NCBI GenBank assembly: GCA_943323675.2
Contig: CALPIR020000044.1
Span: forward strand, 1 to 14,002
Source: Chitinophaga pinensis
GTDB taxonomy: Bacteria > Bacteroidota > Bacteroidia > UKL13-3
Direction of reading: 5' to 3'
DNA length: 14,002 nucleotides
Below the pieces are notes generated by a model. It saw only the letters and a list, made by a program, of their open reading frames with translations, did no database searches and was not told where the DNA came from. Below, one piece after another: positions 6,872 through 13,948 of the stretch (positions are counted from its first letter, which is position 1; each line of letters opens with the position of its first letter). The position numbers and the translations under genes are program-made.

Positions 6872-6992
6872 TAATACGATTAATTGATGTTCTTTCTTCG
6901 CTTATTATAAGTTTGAGGTTAAGTGGGGGCTTACAGACAATAAAAATAACAAGATAAGTATAACTATAATGCCATAATTAATCTGGAAATAT

Positions 6993-7010
6993 GCATTACA
7001 TTATTAATGC
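6993..7010. repeat. Inverted repeat behind the histidine kinase gene
   Basis: GCATTA (6993-6998) and TAATGC (7005-7010) are perfect inverted copies around a 6-base loop, 12 bases past the stop codon of the histidine kinase gene in the 151-base convergent gap (6872-7022). The AT-rich stem is not followed by a U run in either direction, so a terminator role is doubtful. Nothing else clear is seen in that gap. Confidence 0.35.
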
Positions 7011-7022
7011 TTAAGGTGATGT

Positions 7023-8444
7023 TTATATAGCGGAATTTAATTCAATAAAAACCGTGGTGCCTTTTTCCTCATCGCTTTCTAACCAAATTGATCCTTGATG
7101 TAACTTTACAATTTGTTTTGCTATACTCATACCTAAACCAAACGACTTTTCCCCTGCTGTTCCTTTTCTGCCCGCTTTGGTAAATTTGTCGAAGATTATT
7201 CCCTGCATCTTTTGTGGTATACCAATACCTTGGTCTTGAACTTTTATTAACACACGACTATTTATGTATTGCGTGGTAATATTAATTTTATTGCCGTTGT
7301 GACTAAATTTAACTGCATTGCTAATTAGGTTTGAAATGACGCGTTTAAATTTATCATGATGGATATGGACAAAAATGTCGTCTCTATTGGTATCTAAATG
7401 TACCGTAATGTTTTTGTTGATGGCATTGTGGTTTTCATCAATTAAAACATCTTGTATAAAAGCATTTAGCTCAGTGGTTTCTGTTTCTAATTTAAAGTTA
7501 TCGTTACCTAATTCGGTAATATCTAGTATATCTATTATAATACTTAATGCATTGTTACAAGAACGGGTAATTAAATTAATATATTGGTTAGACTCAAGCG
7601 GTGAAACCATTAATAAATCACTTAGTCCTAAAATAGCTGTTATCGGATTGCGTAAGTCATGCGCCACATTACCTAAAATACTATCCTTTGTATTATTAAG
7701 CTGCTGCAACTTCACATTTATACGTTTCAACTCCGTTATATTTCGGGTAATTACAATGATGTTTTTTACTTTATCACTTTCAAATATTGGGTAAGTTTCT
7801 ACCAGATAAAACTCATTTCCATACTCATATTCTAAACTTTCCGTGTTGCCATTTCTTGTACTTTTGTAAATAGGAATAAGGATCTCCAATTCCAATTGCT
7901 TGCTAATGTCAATTAGGTTTTTACCAATTAAGTAATTGGCATCAATACCCTGTTTTTTCATCTCACCGCCTCCGGCTATGGCAATTGTAAAGTCGGTGTC
8001 ACAAAACAACACATCGGTATTGGGAAGATTTGCAGCCAATAACCTAAAGGCTTGTAAATTAATTTCGTTGTTCTTTTCTTGTGTAACATCAATTACCTTA
8101 ATCATAATACCCTCTACTAATTTATTATAAAGCATGGGAGTAATAGTAACCTTGTGATGTAACGTTAGTTCTTGCTTGTTTCGGGCGCTTAATACTTCTT
8201 CATAGTACTCGCCTGTTAGTGCATTATTTAGCCTAGGTAGCCATTCATTACTATATACTTCAGCGGTTTTATCGTATATGGTTTCGTTAAATTGAGGATT
8301 AAAACCGTGCACCAACTTTATCATTTCACCAAAATGCTGGTTAAAGTATACAGCTTTTAACGATGTGTCTAAAACACACACCATTTCATCCATAGAGTCT
8401 ATTATAGATTTAAGTAAATTATCCTGATTTAGGGTTAAGGGCAT
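7023..8444 (-). CDS. PAS-domain sensor histidine kinase (soluble)
   Basis: A 473-residue cytoplasmic two-component kinase with no membrane segment. Two PAS-like sensor domains come first (residues about 9-125 and 130-243, the second ending VITRNITELKRIN). Then the HisKA dimerisation helix-pair with phospho-acceptor His262 (NVAHDLRNPITAILGLSDLL), and the HATPase domain: N box KFKRVISNLISNAVKFS (Asn372, Asn376), G1 VQDQGIGIP (from Asp404), F box IFDKF, and G2 FGLGMSIAKQIVKLHQG (about 435-451). All catalytic motifs are intact. It would autophosphorylate on His262 and pass the phosphate to a response regulator, but none is next to it, so it is an orphan kinase. The ligand is unknown; a single Cys (148) and no haem or flavin motif is evident in PAS2. 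ATG at 8444. It lies 53 bases after priA with a perfect palindrome between them. Confidence 0.93.
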   Translation of the reverse strand: MPLTLNQDNLLKSIIDSMDEMVCVLDTSLKAVYFNQHFGEMIKLVHGFNPQFNETIYDKTAEVYSNEWLPRLNNALTGEYYEEVLSARNKQELTLHHKVTITPMLYNKLVEGIMIKVIDVTQEKNNEINLQAFRLLAANLPNTDVLFCDTDFTIAIAGGGEMKKQGIDANYLIGKNLIDISKQLELEILIPIYKSTRNGNTESLEYEYGNEFYLVETYPIFESDKVKNIIVITRNITELKRINVKLQQLNNTKDSILGNVAHDLRNPITAILGLSDLLMVSPLESNQYINLITRSCNNALSIIIDILDITELGNDNFKLETETTELNAFIQDVLIDENHNAINKNITVHLDTNRDDIFVHIHHDKFKRVISNLISNAVKFSHNGNKINITTQYINSRVLIKVQDQGIGIPQKMQGIIFDKFTKAGRKGTAGEKSFGLGMSIAKQIVKLHQGSIWLESDEEKGTTVFIELNSAI

Positions 8445-8475
8445 TAAGCTTAATTTTTATTGTATTGATATTAAA

Positions 8476-8491
8476 GATAAAGGCCTTTATC
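8476..8491. repeat. Perfect 16-base palindrome between priA and the kinase gene
   Basis: GATAAAGGCCTTTATC reads the same on both strands. It starts 6 bases past the priA stop codon and ends 31 bases before the kinase start. In RNA it gives a 6-base-pair stem with a GGCC loop followed by UUUAAU, which would be at best a weak terminator of priA; as DNA it could be the site of a dimeric regulator of the kinase gene. The symmetry is direct observation; the role is open. Confidence 0.55.
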
Positions 8492-8497
8492 GCATTA

Positions 8498-10954
8498 CTA
8501 AAAAGGGTCAACATCGGCAAAAATTATACTCGATTTAAACTCTTTATCGTTTACAACCTGTAGCATACAAGCAAATATATACTGTTTTACTTGCCCTAAG
8601 TGTGGAGAGGCTTTGTCTATTTTAACTAAAATCTCCTTAATAAACAAATTTCTAGCTCTACCAATATAAGGACTTTCTGGCCCAATAACATTAGTGCCTA
8701 AACGTTTAAAAAGCATTTTTTGTAAACTAAATGCGGCTTTTTCGCAGGTGCTGTAATCTCGGTGTTTTATAATTAGTTTAATTAATCTCGTGTGGGGCGG
8801 ATAACCAAACTTTTCGCGGTCTAAAATTTCGCTGGCATATAAGTTTTGGTAACGTTGGGCTAAAACCTCTTGCAAAACATGGTGGTTTGGTGTGTTTGAT
8901 TGTATGATTACTTTACCTTGTTGTGCTTTGCGCCCTGCTCGGCCACCCACTTGAGTTAACAGTTGATATGCCCTTTCGTGTGCTCTAAAATCTGGGAAAT
9001 AAAGTAATTGGTCTGCGTTTATTACCCCCACCAAACTCACATTTCCAAAATCAAGTCCTTTACTAATCATTTGCGTACCAATTAAAATATCAGCTTCATG
9101 TTGTTCAAAGCTTCTGATAATTTGTTCGTGGCCGTTTTTAGTTCTACTGGCTTCTAAATCAAGCCTCAATACCCTTGCTTTGGGGAATTGTATCTTAATT
9201 TCATCTTCTATTTTTTCTGTTCCAAAACCTTTAAGGGTTACTTGATGCGAACCACACGCAATACAATTAGTTGGGGGTTTAGTTGTATACCCACAGTAAT
9301 GACATTTCATGCTATCATTATATTTGTGATAGGTTAAGTTGATATCACAATTTATACAACGTGGTATCCAATTACAGGTGTTACACTCTATAATTGGGGC
9401 ATAACCTCTTCTGTTTTGAAACAAAATTATTTGTTCGTTGGCATTTAAAGCATGTTCAATTGCATGATAAAGTACGTTGGTTAAATAACCATGCATACTT
9501 TTGGTGCGGGTATCTTCACTTATGTTACCAATAATCATTTCGGGCAAAAGCACCGAACCAAAACGATTTTTTAATTCAACTAAACCAAATTTACCCATGC
9601 GTGCATTGTGGTAACTTTCAAAACTTGGTGTAGCAGAACCTAAAAGTGTTTTTGCTTGCCATGTATGTGCTAAAAAAATGGCGGCATCGCGTGCATGGTA
9701 TCTTGGTGCAGGGTCTTGTTGTTTGTATGATGTTTCATGTTCTTCATCAACAATAATTAAACCGAGCTCTTTAAATGGTAAGAAAATAGACGAACGAGCG
9801 CCAATAAGCACAAGTGGTGTTCCCGAATTTACTTTTTGCCAAATTTCTACACGTTCATTTTGACTAAATTTAGAGTGAAATGAAATGGCTTTATCTCCAA
9901 AGTACTTTCTTATACGCTGCACAATTTGCGATGTAAGTGCAATTTCGGGCAAAAGAAACAATACCTGTTTGCCTTTATCCAATTGCTCTTCAATTAACTT
10001 AACATAAACGTGTGTTTTACCGCTAGAAGTTATTCCATGTAGAAGCACCACATCTTTTTCGGCAAAATTTTGGGTAATTAAATCGTATGCTTGATTTTGT
10101 TCAGGATTTAAAGTAAAAGTATCTACAATTTCGTTTGGTATGATAAGCCTATCAATAGCATGTTTATACTCTAGTAAAATTTGCTTTTTAACCAATGTTT
10201 TAAGCGCACTTTCACTAAAATCACCAAATTCAATTAACTGCTTTTTGCTAACTTGTTCGGTTTGATGTTTTAAATGAACAAGTGCCATTAATACATCAAG
10301 CTGCTTTGGAGTTTTTTCTAATTTTGCAAATAACTCACTTAGCGCCTTTTCATTATCTAAACCATCGGCAAGTTTAATGCATGTGATGGTTTTGGGCTTA
10401 TATTTTTCTTTAATATCTTCTGTGTAAACAATAACCCCCTTAGTGTATAACCCTTTTAGCACACCAAATACATTTTTAACATCCAGTATTGCACTAATCT
10501 CACTAATGCTTAAATATGGTGCAACGGTTAATGCTTCGGTAATCAAAAACTCTTTATCGGTAAGTGCAATACTTTCTAATTCTGCATCAGGATTAAGCAT
10601 TACAAGTGTTTCGCTTTCTAACTTAAAAGGAGCGGGTAGGGCTGCATTCATTACATCACCAAGCGTGCATAAGTAATAACTACTAATCCAATTCCAAAAC
10701 CTAAATTGTTGTTCATTAACTATTGGGGAGTCGTCTAAAATGGCATGTATGTATTTAGCCTCGTATTCTTGTGGTGGTGTGTGCGTAATTTGATAAACAA
10801 TAGCACTGTAAAATTTCTTTTTCCCAAACTGCACGATTACCCTTTTACCTATTGCTATATCATCAACCATATCGCTTGGAACCCTATAAGTGTATAACTT
10901 ATGAAGTGGCAACGGAAGTATAATTACGGTAAATGTGGCTAGTTGATCAGTCAA
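8498..10954 (-). CDS. priA: Primosomal protein N' (replication restart helicase PriA)
   Basis: An 818-residue superfamily 2 DNA helicase that recognises stalled forks and D-loops and reloads the replicative helicase. Residues about 6-105 are the 3' DNA-binding domain (VIILPLPLHKLYTYRVP). The helicase core follows: Walker A GITSSGKT (307-314), LLPEIALTSQ, Walker B DEEH (403-406) in VDEEHETSYKQQD, LGSATPS (438-444), and QVGGRAGR (668-675). The zinc-binding insertion keeps all eight Cys (524, 527, 533, 536, 551, 554, 564, 567). The segment GTQMISKGLDFGNVSLVGVINAD (626-648) is strongly PriA-specific. Length fits the Bacteroidota form (about 815-830) and is longer than E. coli PriA (732). The start is TTG at 10954: it gives the expected N-terminus and no ATG lies upstream in frame before a stop. 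It sits 25 bases downstream of the lipoprotein gene, probably in the same transcript. Confidence 0.97.
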   Translation of the reverse strand: MTDQLATFTVIILPLPLHKLYTYRVPSDMVDDIAIGKRVIVQFGKKKFYSAIVYQITHTPPQEYEAKYIHAILDDSPIVNEQQFRFWNWISSYYLCTLGDVMNAALPAPFKLESETLVMLNPDAELESIALTDKEFLITEALTVAPYLSISEISAILDVKNVFGVLKGLYTKGVIVYTEDIKEKYKPKTITCIKLADGLDNEKALSELFAKLEKTPKQLDVLMALVHLKHQTEQVSKKQLIEFGDFSESALKTLVKKQILLEYKHAIDRLIIPNEIVDTFTLNPEQNQAYDLITQNFAEKDVVLLHGITSSGKTHVYVKLIEEQLDKGKQVLFLLPEIALTSQIVQRIRKYFGDKAISFHSKFSQNERVEIWQKVNSGTPLVLIGARSSIFLPFKELGLIIVDEEHETSYKQQDPAPRYHARDAAIFLAHTWQAKTLLGSATPSFESYHNARMGKFGLVELKNRFGSVLLPEMIIGNISEDTRTKSMHGYLTNVLYHAIEHALNANEQIILFQNRRGYAPIIECNTCNWIPRCINCDINLTYHKYNDSMKCHYCGYTTKPPTNCIACGSHQVTLKGFGTEKIEDEIKIQFPKARVLRLDLEASRTKNGHEQIIRSFEQHEADILIGTQMISKGLDFGNVSLVGVINADQLLYFPDFRAHERAYQLLTQVGGRAGRKAQQGKVIIQSNTPNHHVLQEVLAQRYQNLYASEILDREKFGYPPHTRLIKLIIKHRDYSTCEKAAFSLQKMLFKRLGTNVIGPESPYIGRARNLFIKEILVKIDKASPHLGQVKQYIFACMLQVVNDKEFKSSIIFADVDPF

Positions 10955-10979
10955 TGCAAGTGGAATTGAATATAAATGA

Positions 10980-11723
10980 TTATTTTATTTTATAAAGTTC
11001 TAATAACTTATTTGCTTTCACATAATAAGGCTTTTCACCAGGAGATGTTATTTTTTTAAGCGTAAATAAAGTTAGTATTTTACCACGCCATTGCCATGTA
11101 CAATATTCAAGACCCTTATCTCCGCTCATAACTACCAAATCTCCATTGTAAAAGGTTCTACAATCACCACCAATACATGTTTCATAGTAGGTGTAATCAT
11201 TTAATCCAGTTATGTTTCCGTTGGTATAAAACTGTACTGGAATGTTATTATTGGCTTGTTTGTAAATCCCTCCAAATATGATTGAGTTTACTACCCGTTG
11301 GGTTGATACGGGCGGGAAATCAACATTGGAATTTTCAATTAAACGGTCATCAGGTTTTACAAACACATACTGTTCACTATCTATTTTGTAGCTAAGGTAA
11401 TAGGCTTGTTCGTTTATATAAATGCTTAAAGGTTTGTTGTTGATGTATTTTTCAATAACAATTTGGTTTGATGTTTTGTGGTAAAAAGGAAATGTATGAC
11501 TTTCGGTGTTGTTATAAAGAAATGTGATAGAATCGAGGTGACGTTTTAAAATAATTTCTTGCATCTCTATAGGGCCTGCCTTTTGCACAGAGCGGTATTT
11601 TTGCAAGGTATCTAGGTAGTTAATTAATACCCAATTCCCTTCAAAAAAACTGTAACGGTATTTATCGTACGAGCAAGCGCACAACATCAACAACAATAAA
11701 ACGAAGAGGGGCATTTTATTCAC
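10980..11723 (-). CDS. Putative lipoprotein of unknown function
   Basis: A 247-residue predicted lipoprotein. MNK is followed by a Leu-rich stretch and the lipobox LCAC, so cleavage and lipidation at Cys17 are expected; the following SYD gives no firm hint of inner or outer membrane retention. The mature part is rich in beta strands and Tyr, with two similar-looking starts of sheets, FFEGNWVLINYLDTL (26-40) and IFGGIYKQANNNIPVQFYTNG (149-169), which might be a duplicated lipocalin-like half, and Cys183, Cys188 and Cys208 which could form a disulfide. I do not recognise the family. The start is GTG at 11723, preferred over ATG at 11714 because only it supplies the Lys before the hydrophobic core. 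It precedes priA by 25 bases and is divergent from the phosphatase gene; a near-match -7 box TATTTTAG lies at 11735-11728 on the minus strand. Confidence 0.75.
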   Translation of the reverse strand: MNKMPLFVLLLLMLCACSYDKYRYSFFEGNWVLINYLDTLQKYRSVQKAGPIEMQEIILKRHLDSITFLYNNTESHTFPFYHKTSNQIVIEKYINNKPLSIYINEQAYYLSYKIDSEQYVFVKPDDRLIENSNVDFPPVSTQRVVNSIIFGGIYKQANNNIPVQFYTNGNITGLNDYTYYETCIGGDCRTFYNGDLVVMSGDKGLEYCTWQWRGKILTLFTLKKITSPGEKPYYVKANKLLELYKIK

Positions 11724-11785
11724 GGTGCTAAAATAGATAAAATTAAACTCATTGCCTACTAATTGGCATAAATCAAAACAGATGA

Positions 11786-11818
11786 TTGATGTTATAAATT
11801 AAATAAAAATGTACTTTG
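11786..11818 (+). promoter_or_regulatory. Candidate promoter of the phosphatase gene
   Basis: TACTTTG at 11812-11818 resembles the Bacteroidota -7 box TAnnTTTG with one spacer base missing, and TTG at 11786-11788 lies 23 bases upstream, at the long end of -33 spacing. The box ends four bases before the ATG, so the transcript would be leaderless or nearly so, an arrangement that would not need a ribosome-binding site. Confidence 0.3.
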
Positions 11819-11822
11819 CAGT

Positions 11823-12305
11823 ATGATTAAAGTACTATTTGTTTGTTTAGGTAATATCTGCAGATCACCGCTTGCCGAAGGCGTTTTTCGTCAAAAAACA
11901 ATTGAGCAAGATGTTAGTCATTTATTCCATGTAGACTCTGCAGGAACGGCTTCATACCACATTGGTGCATTACCGGATGAAAGAAGTAGAGCGGTTGTGT
12001 TAAAAAGAGGATTTGAGTTAACACACAAAGCACGAGCTTTCAGTACAAATGATTTCAGTGAGTTTAATTACATCATAGCCATGGATAAAAACAACCTGAA
12101 TAACATTAAGCGATTAATGCCCGATGATACCGATAGTAAAGTGATACTTATGCGTCATTTTGATCTGTTGGCAAAAGATGGTGAAGTACCTGATCCTTAT
12201 TACGGAGACATGAAAGATTTTGAACATGTGTACGATATTTTAAATAGAAGTTGTGATGTGATGCTTGGTTATTTAATGGATGAACTAAGCGCTTCTGGAA
12301 AATAA
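11823..12305 (+). CDS. Low-molecular-weight protein tyrosine phosphatase
   Basis: A 160-residue cytoplasmic phosphatase of the low-molecular-weight (Wzb/Etp/YfkJ/PtpA) family, which removes phosphate from tyrosine residues through a cysteinyl-phosphate. The P-loop CLGNICRS (Cys8 to Ser15, with Arg14) is at the extreme N-terminus as usual, HVDSAGT (36-42) follows the family pattern, and the general acid Asp124 is in VPDPYYG. Length is typical and the active site is complete. Family members act on BY-kinases of capsule or exopolysaccharide export, on arginine phosphates, or on host targets; no kinase or polysaccharide gene lies nearby, so the substrate is open. The ATG at 11823 is well supported because the P-loop begins seven residues later. 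It is divergent from the lipoprotein gene and separated from murA by 287 bases, so it is probably its own unit. Confidence 0.93.
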   Translation: MIKVLFVCLGNICRSPLAEGVFRQKTIEQDVSHLFHVDSAGTASYHIGALPDERSRAVVLKRGFELTHKARAFSTNDFSEFNYIIAMDKNNLNNIKRLMPDDTDSKVILMRHFDLLAKDGEVPDPYYGDMKDFEHVYDILNRSCDVMLGYLMDELSASGK

Positions 12306-12592
12306 ATTCAGTACACTTTACTTTTACTCATTAGTAAATGCTGTTTTGTAGTTGCTTTCCTTGATTTAATTTATTGAAAAAAATTACCTTTTAAATATTT
12401 CTATGAAACGGTATCATTAGTTATACCCTAATATTTAGCTACCCATTCTCACCATATTCATTAATCATTTGTTTCGTCACTAATATCTTTTTTCCGACAA
12501 TTAACAATTGCAGGTGTAAAACAATGCTTTAACACATACATTGGCTTAACACGAATCACGTTACTTCGTGAGTTGTAAAAATATTCATTAAC
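12306..12592. other. Non-coding gap upstream of murA
   Basis: These 287 bases hold no open frame of note on either strand and no RNA gene that I recognise. A weak AT hairpin TTTACT/AGTAAA (12323-12338) just past the phosphatase stop could be a poor terminator. TTG (12361-12363), 21 bases, then TACCTTTT (12385-12392) is one base off the promoter consensus and could drive murA with a leader of about 200 bases. A short inverted repeat lies close to the murA start. The long leader leaves room for post-transcriptional control. Confidence 0.4.
12547..12575 (+). promoter_or_regulatory. Hairpin just upstream of the murA start
   Basis: CACGAA (12550-12555) pairs with TTCGTG (12565-12570) around a 9-base loop and can be lengthened by TAA/TTG beyond a two-base bulge. 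A competing stem pairs TCACG (12556-12560) with CGTGA (12567-12571). The two share the same right arm, so only one can form at a time. The structure ends about 20 bases before the ATG, outside the bases a ribosome would first cover but close enough to affect initiation. As DNA it could instead be a protein-binding palindrome. Confidence 0.35.
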
Positions 12593-13900
12593 ATGAGTTC
12601 ATTTAAAGTAAACGGTGGTAATAAATTAAAAGGCGAAATCATTCCGCAAGGAGCTAAAAATGAGGCCTTACAAATTGTATCAGCAGTGCTATTAACAGCC
12701 GAAAAGGTTACCATACAAAATATACCACAAATACGTGATGTATTAAAACTGATAGAGCTTTTGGGCGAATTAGGGGTTAAAATAGAAAAACTATCAGACG
12801 ATACTTACACCTTTGAAGCTAAAGATGTAAACCTTGAATATTTACGTAGTGAGGATTTTAAGCAAAAAGGTGCCGCATTAAGAGGTTCAATTATGATTAT
12901 TGGCCCTATGCTAGCGCGTTTCGGCATGGCATACATTCCAGAACCGGGTGGAGATAAAATTGGCCGCAGGCCAGTTGATACCCATTTACGTGGTTTTGAA
13001 AGTTTAGGTGCAACATTTGAACATTTGCGTGAAGAGCGTTTTTATAAAATAAATGGCAAAAACCTTAAAGGTACTTATATCATGCTTGATGAAGCATCGG
13101 TTACTGGTACGGCTAACATAGCTATGGCCGCTGCTTTGGCAAAAGGTACTACCCAAATTTACAATGCAGCCTGCGAACCTTATTTGCAGCAATTATGCAA
13201 AATGATTAACAGCATGGGTGGTAAAATTAGTGGCATTGGCTCTAATTTATTAACCATTGAGGGTGTTGATTCTTTAGGTGGTTGCACACATCGTATGCTA
13301 CCTGATATGATTGAAATAGGTTCATTTATTGGTTTAGCTGCAGCTACACATTCAGAAATATTAATCAAGGATTGCTCGATAGCTAACTTGGGTATAATTC
13401 CCAATGTGTTTCGTAAAATGGGTATCGAGTTGGAGTTTAGAGGCGATGATATTTTTGTACCATCTCAAGAAAGTTATAAAATACAATCGCTAATAGATGG
13501 TAGTATTTTAACCATTAAAGATGGCATATGGCCAGCATTTACACCCGATTTAATTTCTATTGCATTGGTAACCGCAACACAGGCTAAAGGCAGTGTGCTC
13601 ATACATCAATGGATGTTTGAAAGCCGCTTGTTCTTTGTTGATAACCTAATTGATATGGGTGCTAAGATTATTTTGTGCGATCCGCATAGGGCAGTGGTTA
13701 TTGGTAGCAACCGCGAAACAAAATTGCGTGGCATTACCATGAGCTCACCAGATATCAGGGCAGGTGTATCTATGTTAATAGCTGCTTTGGCTGCTAATGG
13801 CACAAGTACCATCAACAATATTGAGCAAATAGATCGCGGATATCAATTTATTGATAAACGTTTAAATGCAATTGGTGCAGATATTACACGAATTGATTAA
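12593..13900 (+). CDS. murA: UDP-N-acetylglucosamine 1-carboxyvinyltransferase (MurA) with Asp in place of the fosfomycin-target Cys
   Basis: A 435-residue cytoplasmic enzyme that transfers enolpyruvate from phosphoenolpyruvate to UDP-GlcNAc, the first committed step of peptidoglycan synthesis. The sequence is colinear with MurA: GAKNEAL (Lys22, Asn23) at the N-terminus, LRGSIMIIGPMLARFG with Arg97 at the place of E. coli Arg91, the active-site loop PGGDKIGRRPVDTHL (118-132), Asp319 in PAFTPDL at the place of Asp305, Arg389 in SPDIRAG at that of Arg371, and Arg415 in IDRGYQFI at that of Arg397. All of these are intact. The loop residue matching Cys115 of E. coli is Asp121. Asp at this place is known in naturally fosfomycin-resistant MurA proteins such as those of Mycobacterium tuberculosis and Chlamydia, which remain active. 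It is longer than E. coli MurA (419) by small insertions. The ATG at 12593 fits the family start. Confidence 0.97.
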   Translation: MSSFKVNGGNKLKGEIIPQGAKNEALQIVSAVLLTAEKVTIQNIPQIRDVLKLIELLGELGVKIEKLSDDTYTFEAKDVNLEYLRSEDFKQKGAALRGSIMIIGPMLARFGMAYIPEPGGDKIGRRPVDTHLRGFESLGATFEHLREERFYKINGKNLKGTYIMLDEASVTGTANIAMAAALAKGTTQIYNAACEPYLQQLCKMINSMGGKISGIGSNLLTIEGVDSLGGCTHRMLPDMIEIGSFIGLAAATHSEILIKDCSIANLGIIPNVFRKMGIELEFRGDDIFVPSQESYKIQSLIDGSILTIKDGIWPAFTPDLISIALVTATQAKGSVLIHQWMFESRLFFVDNLIDMGAKIILCDPHRAVVIGSNRETKLRGITMSSPDIRAGVSMLIAALAANGTSTINNIEQIDRGYQFIDKRLNAIGADITRID

Positions 13901-13940
13901 TGCCGCTTAATTTTTAAAATCAGCTCGTTTAGTAAGATGT

Positions 13941-13948
13941 TAATTTTG
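13941..13948 (+). promoter_or_regulatory. Possible -7 box behind murA
   Basis: TAATTTTG fully matches TAnnTTTG on the plus strand, 41 bases past the murA stop codon. No TTG lies at the -33 distance, and the only ATG after it (13978) meets a stop within seven codons, so any gene it serves starts beyond the window. The rest of 13901-14002 is AT-rich and shows no terminator for murA. Confidence 0.25.

Noticed and set aside
6872..7022. Small RNA or short gene in the convergent gap
   Set aside because: No clear promoter, stable structure or open frame is seen; only a weak inverted repeat and a motif copy are present.
7375..7794. 139-codon open frame on the plus strand inside the histidine kinase gene
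   Set aside because: The length is notable, but the product is a Ser/Leu/Ile-rich shadow of the kinase codons with no domain or start signal, opposite a gene with all catalytic motifs intact.
12323..12345. Hairpin TTTACT/AGTAAA after the phosphatase gene as a terminator
   Set aside because: The stem is AT-rich and short, and the T run after it is broken; noted only within the description of the gap.
13004..13818. Three minus-strand open frames of 62-74 codons inside murA
   Set aside because: They overlap the conserved murA frame, lack start signals and show no family resemblance.
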